From NCBI GenBank assembly GCA_031274665.1, contig JAISPV010000038.1, positions 1 through 17,171 of the forward strand: a stretch of 17,171 nt of DNA. The letters are read 5' to 3'. This stretch comes from Candidatus Methanoplasma sp. (lineage in GTDB: Archaea; Thermoplasmatota; Thermoplasmata; Methanomassiliicoccales; Methanomethylophilaceae). Shown here in pieces: positions 7,459 to 14,598 of this stretch. The translations under genes and the position numbers were made by a program. Below the pieces are notes generated by a model. That model was not told where the DNA came from, searched no databases, and was given only the letters and a program-made list of their open reading frames with translations. Every line of letters begins with the position of its first letter. The first letter of the stretch is position 1.

Positions 7459-9003
7459 ATGGGGATGGAAGAACAGCTAAGCTTGTTGTACAAGATAAAG
7501 CCGATCAGCGACAAGCTCCCTGCGGTCAAGCGTCCGGAAGGCCATGTGCACTTCAGGACCAAGATGATGTGGGTCGTGGTGATACTGGTCCTCTACTTTG
7601 TAATGACCAACGTATACATCTACGGCTTGGATCAGGCCGGGTCCCTGGACCTGTTCGCACAGTACAGGACCATCATGGCGGGAGCATCGGGAACGATCCT
7701 GCAGCTCGGTATCGGGCCGATCGTCACCGCCTCGATCATAATGCAGCTGTTCGTCGGTGCAAAGATCATAAAGCTGGATCTGACATCCAGGAATGACAAG
7801 GCATGCTACCAGTCGGTACTGAAGCTGCTCGTAATAGTAATGATAGTGGTGGAGTCCGCGCCGCAGGTATTCGGCTTCCTGGTGCCCTCCTCCTCCTTCG
7901 AAGCCACATGGGGCTCGTCGGGCGCAAGGCTGCTGATAATACTGCAGTTGTGCGTCGGGTCTTATCTGGTATTCCTCTTTGACGAAGTGATATCCAAATG
8001 GGGTATAGGCAGCGGTATCTCGCTGTTCATTGCGGCCGGAGTGGCGCAATCGGTATTCACAGGGGCTCTGAACTGGTATCCTATTAAAATGGGAGAGGTC
8101 ATGAGTCTCACAAATCCGCCGGCGGGAACGATCCCGAAAGCGATATATGTGCTGACCCACACAACCTCTGGGGAGATGGCCAACGGCGGTTATGAACTGA
8201 TATTCTTAGGGGAACCTAACCCCATGATCGCGTTGGTGGGGACCGCACTCATCTTCTTGCTGGTGGTGTATATCGAATCCACCCGCATCGAGCTGCCGTT
8301 GTCTCACGGCAACGTAAGGGGCGCGAGAGGCAGGTATCCGATCAAACTGATGTATGCAAGCAATATACCGGTGATATTGATGTCGGCGCTGCTGGCGAAC
8401 GTGAGCATGATCGCTCTGCTGTTCTACAGCAATGACTTCCTCAGCAGCATTCCCTTCCTCGGGCACAATGCTTCGATAGGTTATTTTGAAAGCGGAAGCA
8501 CTACCGCGGCCGGGGGGCTGGCCTGGTATCTGTCATCTCCGACGGGGGTGACCAGTTGGCTGATGCCCATTTTAGACCCGATCAGCTACGGCAACGGCCA
8601 TACTGTGATACAGAACATAGGCCACGTGCTGGTCTTCGGGACGGTGATGATCATGGGTGCGATAATGTTCGCGAAGTTCTGGGTGCAGACCACGAACCTC
8701 GGGCCCGACGCCGTTGCCAAACAGATCCAGAAAAGCGGAATGCAGATACCCGGATTCCGCAGGGACCCGAGAGTGCTGAAAAGGGTGCTCGAAAGGTATA
8801 TCCCCACGGTGACCATCATCTCGGGAGCGATGATCGGTGCGCTGGCCGCGGGAGCGGATATGATAGGTACCACCGGCCATGCCACCGGTACAGGATTGCT
8901 GCTTGCCGTAGGTATACTGATCCACTTCTATGAAGCGATAGGCCGCGAGCAGATGATGGAGATGAACCCCATCATGAGAGGATTCTTCGGCAGGGAGGAA
9001 TGA
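7459..9003 (+). CDS. secY: Protein translocase subunit SecY (Sec61 alpha)
   Basis: SecY is the channel subunit of the Sec translocon in the cytoplasmic membrane. The 514-residue protein has about ten hydrophobic helices. Visible family segments are the N-terminal amphipathic region (YKIKPISDKLPAVKRPEGHV), the first helix (36-51), and the plug region with the following pore-lining segment LDLFAQYRTIMAGASGTILQLGIGPIVTASIIMQLF (residues 63-98, in parts GTILQLGIGPIVTASII). The basic cytosolic loop carries RGARGRYPIKLMYASNIPVIL at about 288-308, and FGREE ends the protein. It is longer than many archaeal SecY (roughly 430-490 residues), with extra sequence in extracytoplasmic loops at about 215-240 and 340-380. 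The start is taken at 7459, three bases after GAGGAG; an in-frame ATG at 7465 has longer spacing and is possible. Confidence 0.97.
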   Translation: MGMEEQLSLLYKIKPISDKLPAVKRPEGHVHFRTKMMWVVVILVLYFVMTNVYIYGLDQAGSLDLFAQYRTIMAGASGTILQLGIGPIVTASIIMQLFVGAKIIKLDLTSRNDKACYQSVLKLLVIVMIVVESAPQVFGFLVPSSSFEATWGSSGARLLIILQLCVGSYLVFLFDEVISKWGIGSGISLFIAAGVAQSVFTGALNWYPIKMGEVMSLTNPPAGTIPKAIYVLTHTTSGEMANGGYELIFLGEPNPMIALVGTALIFLLVVYIESTRIELPLSHGNVRGARGRYPIKLMYASNIPVILMSALLANVSMIALLFYSNDFLSSIPFLGHNASIGYFESGSTTAAGGLAWYLSSPTGVTSWLMPILDPISYGNGHTVIQNIGHVLVFGTVMIMGAIMFAKFWVQTTNLGPDAVAKQIQKSGMQIPGFRRDPRVLKRVLERYIPTVTIISGAMIGALAAGADMIGTTGHATGTGLLLAVGILIHFYEAIGREQMMEMNPIMRGFFGREE

Positions 9004-9005
9004 TA

Positions 9006-9878
9006 ATGCCAAACCCCGGAAGCCCCGAGTCGGTGCAGACAAAGCAGAACATGCCGGGGTTCTCGAAAGGCACCATGATCGGTATGTTCGCGACCCTGGG
9101 GATCATGATGGTCGTCATGATGTTCAGGGGCCCGATAGGCGAAGGGCTGAATGTTGCGTTCCAGGTCATCGACTTCGGTTACAACTTCCCCGTGCTCACG
9201 CTCGTCATCGCCGGATTGATCATGATAACGCTGAGCACGGTCATAAGGTCGCTCATGACCGACTTCGTGGCCCAGGCCAGGAACCAGAAGATACAGAGCG
9301 AGTTCAATAAAGAGATGAGGACGGCAATGACCGAGAACAATCTCTACCAACTGAAGAAACTCCAGGAAGAACAGCCGAAGATAACGGCGAAATCGATGGA
9401 GGCCAGCACACAAATGATGAAGGTCATGCCGATCACGATGGTGGTCGTCATACCGGTATACGCATGGGTATGGTTCTTCATCGAGAAGGCGTCAGAGGCA
9501 ACCGGAGGAACGCTTGACGTTGCGATGCCGTGGGGCATGGTGGACCTTGCCGCCCCTCTGTGGATCCTTCCCGGGATATGGATCATCATTTACACCATGA
9601 TCAGCCTGCCGATAGGCCAGCTTGAGAACAGGGTCGTCAGATATTTCCTGCTGAAGAAACGCATGAGCATGCTGGAAAGCGGTGCGATCACGGCGGAAGA
9701 ATATCCCCCGAAAGCGCCGAAGAGGTCCGAAAGTTCTGAAAAGTCCGCGGACAAGGTAAAAAGTGTTTTTGCAAAAGTATTGCGCAAGCCGGGAAGCCGG
9801 GAAGAGACGCAGTCTTCGAACAAGGATGAAAAAACGTCCAAGGACGGAAGCCGGGAACAGCCTCAGAAAAAGAGATGA
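9006..9878 (+). CDS. EMC3/TMCO1-type membrane insertase of the Oxa1 superfamily (DUF106)
   Basis: The 290-residue product has hydrophobic segments at about 24-40, 60-81, 138-159 and 181-203. A charged, glutamine-rich coiled-coil-like region (85-128) separates the second and third. This layout, and the position next to secY, match the archaeal DUF106 family, which is related to YidC/Oxa1, EMC3 and TMCO1 and is thought to help insert membrane proteins beside the translocon. The last 80 residues form a hydrophilic, lysine- and serine-rich tail containing a 12-base direct repeat (9792-9803 and 9846-9857) that encodes related GSRE-containing segments. The ATG at 9006 is chosen over 9000, because GGAGG (8994-8998) has correct spacing only for 9006. 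In several euryarchaea adk lies between secY and this gene; here it does not. Confidence 0.9.
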   Translation: MPNPGSPESVQTKQNMPGFSKGTMIGMFATLGIMMVVMMFRGPIGEGLNVAFQVIDFGYNFPVLTLVIAGLIMITLSTVIRSLMTDFVAQARNQKIQSEFNKEMRTAMTENNLYQLKKLQEEQPKITAKSMEASTQMMKVMPITMVVVIPVYAWVWFFIEKASEATGGTLDVAMPWGMVDLAAPLWILPGIWIIIYTMISLPIGQLENRVVRYFLLKKRMSMLESGAITAEEYPPKAPKRSESSEKSADKVKSVFAKVLRKPGSREETQSSNKDEKTSKDGSREQPQKKR

Positions 9879-9885
9879 GATTTCC

Positions 9886-10425
9886 ATGAGGGTCACCATA
9901 AGCGGCCCTCCGGGGTCCGGAAAAACGACCGCGTGCAAAAAACTCTCCGAGAGGCTCGGCCTGAAAGCGGTGGCCTTCGGAGAATTTTTCCGAACGCTCG
10001 CCAGAGAGAAAGGGATGACCCTCGCCGAGTTCGGCGCTCTTGCCGAGACGGACCCCACGATCGACAGGAGGGTCGACGAGATGATCCTGGACGTCGCAAG
10101 GAAGAATCCCGATGTGATCCTGGAATCCAGACTTTCCGCTTATATGCTTACCAAGAACAGCATCCCCGCTTTCAGAGTTTATCTCTGGGCAAGCCCTGAC
10201 GTAAGGATAAGAAGGGTGGGGGTAAGGGAGGGGGAACCCTTTGAGGACGTATGCCTCCATACACTTGAAAGACAGTCCTCTGAGGCAAAACGTTACAAGA
10301 TGTATTACGATATCGATATAGAGGACAAAAGCGTGTACGATCTGATCCTCAACACCGACGATCTGGACCCGGATCAGGTCGTGGACAGGATAGTCAAGGA
10401 GATAGAGGAAAGCACTTGCTCGTAA
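9886..10425 (+). CDS. cmk: Cytidylate kinase, archaeal type
   Basis: CMP kinase phosphorylates CMP and dCMP with ATP in pyrimidine nucleotide supply. The 179-residue protein begins MRVTISGPPGSGKTTACKKL, with the P-loop GPPGSGKTT at residues 7-15. The kinase-type GEFFRTLAREKGM segment (32-44) and a short LID-like arginine-rich region (RIRRVGVREGEPFEDV) are present. The compact form matches archaeal Cmk rather than the longer bacterial enzyme. The start ATG at 9886 is set by this N-terminal motif; the Shine-Dalgarno is weak (GATGAGAT). The frame extends upstream into the preceding gene's end but that part is not homologous. The 3' end overlaps the cbf5 start by ten bases. Confidence 0.95.
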   Translation: MRVTISGPPGSGKTTACKKLSERLGLKAVAFGEFFRTLAREKGMTLAEFGALAETDPTIDRRVDEMILDVARKNPDVILESRLSAYMLTKNSIPAFRVYLWASPDVRIRRVGVREGEPFEDVCLHTLERQSSEAKRYKMYYDIDIEDKSVYDLILNTDDLDPDQVVDRIVKEIEESTCS

Positions 10426-11423
10426 AAGACCCGGATACATTGCCCGATAAGTGGGGAAAGAGGCCCTCGGACCGATCCGTGGGCGAACTTCTGAATGCGG
10501 GAGTGATAGCTCTCGACAAACCCTCCGGCCCCACCTCCCATCAGGCCACGGCCTGGGCAAGGAATGCACTTCATGTCGAGAATATTAGCCACGGGGGAAC
10601 GCTCGACCCGTATGTCAGCGGCGTCCTCCCCATATGTCTGGGGAAAGCGGTCAGATTGACCGATATCGTTCTCTCCTCCGATAAGGAGTACGTGTGCCTG
10701 ATGAGGCTTCACAAGGATGTCGAAAAGGAGAGGATAATCAAGGTGATGGAGAAGTTCGTCGGCAAGATATACCAGACGCCGCCGGTCAGGTCTGCGGTGA
10801 AGAGACAGCTCAGGATAAGGACCGTCGAACGGCTGGAGATCATCGAGATAAAAGGGCGGGAGATACTTTTCAGAGTGTCCTGCGATGCCGGCACGTACAT
10901 AAGGACACTGTGCACGGACGCGGGGGAGGCACTCGGATGCGGAGCGAACATGGTAGAACTCAGACGCACGCGTTCAGGGATCATGAAGGAGGATAACGCA
11001 GCGACACTGCAGGACATGACCGACGCATACATCTTCTGGCAGCAGATGGGCAAGGAGAAGTGGCTGAGGAGCATGCTGATGCCGATGGAGGTCCTTGTAG
11101 AACCTCTTCCAAAAGTGATCGTGAAGCCCACTGCCGTCGATGCGGTATGCCACGGCGCCGACCTCAACATCCAGGGGATACACATGCTGGACGATGACAT
11201 CAGAAAGAACGCCCTCGTCGCAATGATGACCGCCAGAGGCGAACTGATCGCCATAGGCAAAATGATGATGTCAACGCCGAAGATAATGTCAGCGGAACAA
11301 GGCAAAGCGGTGGATGTGGAAAGGGTGTTCATGGAAAGAGGGCATTATCCGAAGATGTGGAGATTCTCGACGGACATCGAAGAGATCGGCGAGCGGACCG
11401 GCCCGGATGAAAATACCTATTAA
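10416..11423 (+). CDS. cbf5: tRNA/rRNA pseudouridine synthase Cbf5 (TruB family) with PUA domain
   Basis: Cbf5 is the catalytic subunit of archaeal H/ACA guide RNPs and also makes pseudouridine 55 in tRNA. The 335-residue protein has the catalytic loop HGGTLDPYVSGVLP with the nucleophilic aspartate D64, the LDKPSGPTSH motif at 33-42, the GTYIRTL motif at 159-165, and a C-terminal PUA domain at about 231-305 (HGADLNIQGI...VAMMTARGELIAIG). The start is TTG at 10416: residues after it (LVKDPDTLPDKWGKRPSDR) align with the N-termini of other archaeal Cbf5, and GAGG (10405-10408) lies seven bases upstream. It overlaps cmk, which suggests coupling. Its own 3' end overlaps the next gene by 17 bases. 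Confidence 0.95.
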   Translation: MLVKDPDTLPDKWGKRPSDRSVGELLNAGVIALDKPSGPTSHQATAWARNALHVENISHGGTLDPYVSGVLPICLGKAVRLTDIVLSSDKEYVCLMRLHKDVEKERIIKVMEKFVGKIYQTPPVRSAVKRQLRIRTVERLEIIEIKGREILFRVSCDAGTYIRTLCTDAGEALGCGANMVELRRTRSGIMKEDNAATLQDMTDAYIFWQQMGKEKWLRSMLMPMEVLVEPLPKVIVKPTAVDAVCHGADLNIQGIHMLDDDIRKNALVAMMTARGELIAIGKMMMSTPKIMSAEQGKAVDVERVFMERGHYPKMWRFSTDIEEIGERTGPDENTY

Positions 11424-11784
11424 CAGACAGAACATTCTCCATATGATGGGATCGCTCGGCGGGAAGGAACAGGTCTTCGGGAAGGAAGGATTGGTGCTGG
11501 GAGAGTTTGACCCTTCCGTCGAAGGATTATACAGGAACGTCAAGGCTTTCCCGTTCAATGTAAAAAGGAAAAAAGTGATCATCATCGCCATAACATCGGA
11601 TCTCCCGGTCGATGTTGCCGTCGTGGACGAAGAAGGATCGCCCGTAACATACAAGCAGGCGGTCAAAGAAGGGTCGATAGGTCCGATCCCGACAGGCGGC
11701 AACAGAGAGATGGGCATAATCCTGGGCATCTATCAGGGAGATAAAGCGACCGTCAATGTTGAGATATGGATGGCAAGAGCATGA
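11407..11784 (+). CDS. Unrecognised 125-residue protein in the tail of the ribosomal operon
   Basis: I do not recognise this family. The product has no signal peptide or membrane helix. It begins with a short helical stretch (MKIPINRQNILHMMGSLGG), and from about residue 45 it alternates strands and turns (KKVIIIAITSDLPVDVAVVD, then MGIILGIYQGDKATVNVEIW), which suggests a small beta-sandwich. The spaced pattern of a turn followed by Gly-x-Tyr and a valine-rich final strand is common in such folds, but this is inference. The ATG at 11407 overlaps the end of cbf5 by 17 bases and has a poor Shine-Dalgarno; an ATG at 11443 is an alternative. The stop overlaps the next start as ATGA, so it is cotranscribed with both neighbours. 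Confidence 0.8.
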   Translation: MKIPINRQNILHMMGSLGGKEQVFGKEGLVLGEFDPSVEGLYRNVKAFPFNVKRKKVIIIAITSDLPVDVAVVDEEGSPVTYKQAVKEGSIGPIPTGGNREMGIILGIYQGDKATVNVEIWMARA

Positions 11785-12896
11785 ATCTTCGGATAGAAAA
11801 AGGAAGGAAAGGGGATTTCTGGGCAGACCAGCTGCCGGAAGGGATAGCTTTGGTCAGAGGCTGCGACAAGATCATTTTGATCGCCGCCGCGGCATCCTTC
11901 CTGATATCCCTTGTGTACGTTCTCTATGCGGGGGCGAAGGAGGACGCCATGATGCATGAAGTGATGCCATGGCTTGCGATGCCGTTCTTTGTATGCGGCG
12001 TCATATTCTATATAAGATCGAAGTATTGGATACTCCTGATCCTGGCAGCGGCGGCTACGGTGCTTTGGTTCGTTGACATTGTCCCCATGACGCTTATATT
12101 CCTGCTGTTCTTCCTGCTCATAGGCGCCTCCGGGGTGGCGGCAGTGGTGGATGCCGTTCAAAGGATAGTATTCTACAGAGTGCTCCGCAGGATCGAATAT
12201 ATCAACATCAAGAACAAACTCACAATGAAAGATAAACTGGCGGCCTTCGTGTTCAATGTCCCTGAGAATCTGGATACAAGGAACATCACGATGGATTATG
12301 AGCTCAGCAGGACGAAGATGCCGTGGAAGGAGGTCGGGAATTCCATATCGCTCGGCCTTATGGTCGGGATGTTCATATGGATCTACCTCTCAATGAATCC
12401 TGTGTTCATGAACCTGAGCTCGGAGAGCTCCGCGCCGCTTCTGATGTTCACCCTGATCCTTTACATCCCCGTGCTGGTGATGCCGTGGACCATCTTCAGA
12501 TCGCTGAACGTGAGGATCGAGACCAACTACAGGGACTTCAAGGTATACAACGGGATAAGGGCCACCCTTCAGAGAATGGCGATACCAGTCGTCGCCGCAC
12601 TGTTCTTTGTCCTGGTGGCAATAAACACCTCGGACATCTACACGGTCGCGTATTACATCATGTTGTCCGCCGTCATGATAGTCGTGATCCTGACCACTGT
12701 TTCGGTTTTGTATTACTGGGTATTCGAAGCCGTAACGATAAACGACATAATTTCCAAATGGAAGATGTTCAGACCGGTACCGGTCTTCGCAAGGCTGGAG
12801 GACGGCGGGAAGAGGCCGCCGCAGGACGATGTTGCCGGGACCCCGAGAAGAGATAAGAATGATTTCGGGGAGTTAGTGCTTCCCGAAGATAAGTGA
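11781..12896 (+). CDS. Unrecognised polytopic membrane protein
   Basis: The product is 371 residues from the ATG that overlaps the preceding stop as ATGA; an in-frame ATG at 11766 would add five residues. I do not recognise the family. Eight likely transmembrane helices are seen at about 30-50, 62-78, 82-98, 101-123, 188-206, 220-236, 267-283 and 289-315. The two groups of four are separated by a charged loop (124-187) rich in basic residues near its start (FYRVLRRIEYINIKNKL). The C-terminal 55 residues are hydrophilic. No transporter or enzyme motif was identified. Being last in the secY/DUF106/cbf5 operon, a role in membrane protein handling is possible but unproven. Confidence 0.82.
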   Translation: MNLRIEKGRKGDFWADQLPEGIALVRGCDKIILIAAAASFLISLVYVLYAGAKEDAMMHEVMPWLAMPFFVCGVIFYIRSKYWILLILAAAATVLWFVDIVPMTLIFLLFFLLIGASGVAAVVDAVQRIVFYRVLRRIEYINIKNKLTMKDKLAAFVFNVPENLDTRNITMDYELSRTKMPWKEVGNSISLGLMVGMFIWIYLSMNPVFMNLSSESSAPLLMFTLILYIPVLVMPWTIFRSLNVRIETNYRDFKVYNGIRATLQRMAIPVVAALFFVLVAINTSDIYTVAYYIMLSAVMIVVILTTVSVLYYWVFEAVTINDIISKWKMFRPVPVFARLEDGGKRPPQDDVAGTPRRDKNDFGELVLPEDK

Positions 12897-12899
12897 ACA

Positions 12900-13334
12900 T
12901 CAGTCGAAGAACGAAGAATTCGGCCTGCCTCTGGAGTCCCATGCCTTTATGATAGGCTTGAACAGCTCAACGGAGGACATCCCCGGCGTCTTGTTCAATC
13001 CGATCAGTTCGGGTTCTTTGTTGTTTGTAATGATCACCTGATACCTCTGTTCTGTGCCCTTGACCTCGACGAACGGGAACTCGGCGGTCTTGGCTATATC
13101 GAGGATGACGTCAGCCATCAGCTGTATGTCCTCCGGGCAGAGGTCGTCCGGAACAGTGATGAAGAATGAGCTTTCCTCGGTCTCGCCGTTGAGCAGGAAC
13201 ATCACTTTCGACATTTCCAGGAGGTCCCTGAATCTGACCTCTTTCTCTCCGTCCCCTGCCAATTCGATGAGTCTGCTTTTCACGGTGTTTGGTATGTCGA
13301 TGTATATCGTCTCGATACCAAGTATCTTCCACAT
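12900..13334 (-). CDS. Unrecognised 144-residue protein
   Basis: The product starts MWKILGIETIYIDIPNTVKS and ends PNSSFFD. It appears soluble and mixed alpha/beta, with an acidic central part (residues 60-95) and no signal peptide or obvious catalytic motif. I do not recognise the family. The ATG at 13334 is favoured because GGGGTGG lies three bases upstream on the minus strand. A GTG at 13373 in the same frame would add 13 residues and is an alternative. The gene converges on the membrane-protein gene with only three bases between the two coding ends, and diverges from trpS across a 138-base gap. Confidence 0.75.
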   Translation of the reverse strand: MWKILGIETIYIDIPNTVKSRLIELAGDGEKEVRFRDLLEMSKVMFLLNGETEESSFFITVPDDLCPEDIQLMADVILDIAKTAEFPFVEVKGTEQRYQVIITNNKEPELIGLNKTPGMSSVELFKPIIKAWDSRGRPNSSFFD

Positions 13335-13472
13335 GACCACCCCAAGGCGGTTTGAATAATTAAGCGATTCCACGCATTCGAGCGTTCAGTATGAATGACG
13401 GCCCCGTCAAGACGCCGCATCCTAAGAAAGCTTAAAGATAGCGCCGTCCTTCTGACCATAAGGTCATTGATC
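13335..13472. promoter_or_regulatory. Divergent promoter region between the 144-residue protein gene and trpS
   Basis: This is the longest non-coding stretch in the window. It contains two A+T-rich blocks, 13351-13364 and 13421-13440, in otherwise G+C-rich sequence, consistent with archaeal TATA elements for transcription in both directions. No strong palindrome or operator was seen. For the minus-strand gene, the 13351-13364 block is so close to the ATG that it would give an essentially leaderless transcript, whereas the 13421-13440 block would leave about 70 bases of leader. Confidence 0.5.
13431..13440 (+). promoter_or_regulatory. Candidate TATA box for trpS
   Basis: The sequence CTTAAAGATA is preceded by the purine-rich AAGAAAG (a possible TFB recognition element). 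If the start site lies about 25 bases downstream, as is usual in archaea, the leader would be roughly 12 bases and would include AAGGT (13460-13464), a fair Shine-Dalgarno for the ATG at 13473. This is pattern-based and unconfirmed. Confidence 0.4.
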
Positions 13473-14594
13473 ATGGCGGATGATTTCAAGGTCACACCGT
13501 GGGAAGTAAGCGGGGACATAGACTACGATCTCCTTATGAAACAGTTCGGCACCACGCCCATCGACGATGCGCTGCTGAAAAGGATCGGCGGATACGGCGA
13601 ACTCCACCCGATGCTGAGGAGAGGTATATTCTACACCCACAGAGACTTCGGGAAACTCTTGGACGAGTATGACAAAGGCAACAAGTTCATTTTGTACACC
13701 GGCAGAGGCCCGTCCGGGCACACGCACCTCGGGCACATCATGCCGTGGATATTCAACAAATGGATCCAGGACACCTTCAAAGCCGATATGCTGTTCCAGA
13801 TGACCGACGACGAGAAGTTCCTCTTCAAAGACCTAACCCTTAAGGAAACAAGGTCCGCCGCATACGAGAACGCGCTTGACTTCATCGCGCTCGGATTCGA
13901 CCCAGAAAGAACAAAGATAATTCTGGACACAGAGAACATCAAGACGCTGTATCCGATCGCTCTCGAGGTCGCAAAAAAGGTCACGTTCTCCACCGCCAAG
14001 GCCGTGTTCGGATTCGACAATTCCACCAACATAGGGTCTATTTTCTACACCGCCATCCAAGCGGCGCCTGCGTTCCTCCCCACAGAGAGAGCGGGAAAAC
14101 AAGTTCCCTGCCTGATACCGTGCGGCATCGATCAGGACCCGCACTTCAGAGTGGCGAGGGATGTTGCCCCCGGCCTAGATTATCCGAAACCCACGATGAT
14201 CTACTGCAAGATGTTCCCCGGCCTCGGAGGCGGGGACAAGATGTCCTCATCGGACGAATTCGGAACCATCTATACGACGGATCCTCCCAAGGACGTGAAG
14301 AAGAAAGTGGGAAGGGCTTTCACGGGCGGATGTGTCTCCGTGGAAGAGCAGAGGAAGAAAGGCGGGAACCCCGAAGTGTGCGCAGTGTTCAAGTACAATT
14401 ATTTCCTCTTCGAAGGAAACGACGAAAAGATCAACACCCTTGCAGAAAAATGCAGGAAAGGAGAGATACTCTGCGGAGAGTGCAAGCAGATCCTCACGGA
14501 ACGGATCAATGTCTTCCTGGAAAAGCATCAGGCCAAAAGGGAAGAGGCGAAAGAAGTGATCGACGGCATGACGTTCGACGGATTCAAATGGTGA
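13473..14594 (+). CDS. trpS: Tryptophanyl-tRNA synthetase
   Basis: This class I synthetase charges tRNA-Trp. The 373-residue protein has the archaeal/eukaryotic opening FKVTPWEVSGDIDYDLL, the HIGH-type motif at 79-88 (GPSGHTHLGH), and the signature loop KMSSS at 256-260 (GGDKMSSSD). CGIDQDPHFRVARD at about 217-230 is typical of eukaryote-like TrpRS. The start at 13473 fits the family N-terminus. The frame is open upstream to 13395, but those 26 codons are arginine-rich, cross the putative promoter and lack homology. The next gene, pheS, starts four bases after the stop, so the two are probably cotranscribed. Confidence 0.96.
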   Translation: MADDFKVTPWEVSGDIDYDLLMKQFGTTPIDDALLKRIGGYGELHPMLRRGIFYTHRDFGKLLDEYDKGNKFILYTGRGPSGHTHLGHIMPWIFNKWIQDTFKADMLFQMTDDEKFLFKDLTLKETRSAAYENALDFIALGFDPERTKIILDTENIKTLYPIALEVAKKVTFSTAKAVFGFDNSTNIGSIFYTAIQAAPAFLPTERAGKQVPCLIPCGIDQDPHFRVARDVAPGLDYPKPTMIYCKMFPGLGGGDKMSSSDEFGTIYTTDPPKDVKKKVGRAFTGGCVSVEEQRKKGGNPEVCAVFKYNYFLFEGNDEKINTLAEKCRKGEILCGECKQILTERINVFLEKHQAKREEAKEVIDGMTFDGFKW

Positions 14595-14598
14595 TCGG

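Noticed and set aside
9763-9885. Forty-one extra N-terminal codons for CMP kinase
   Set aside because: They lie in the tail of the DUF106 gene in another frame, and the conserved kinase start MRVTISGPPGSGKTT begins at 9886.
13014-13028. T-rich patch as terminator of the superoperon
   Set aside because: It is interrupted by G residues, lies inside the opposing gene, and cannot be told from coding sequence by eye; noted only as a place to look.
13395-13472. Upstream extension of trpS by 26 codons
   Set aside because: It crosses the candidate TATA box, is arginine-rich and lacks similarity to TrpRS N-termini.
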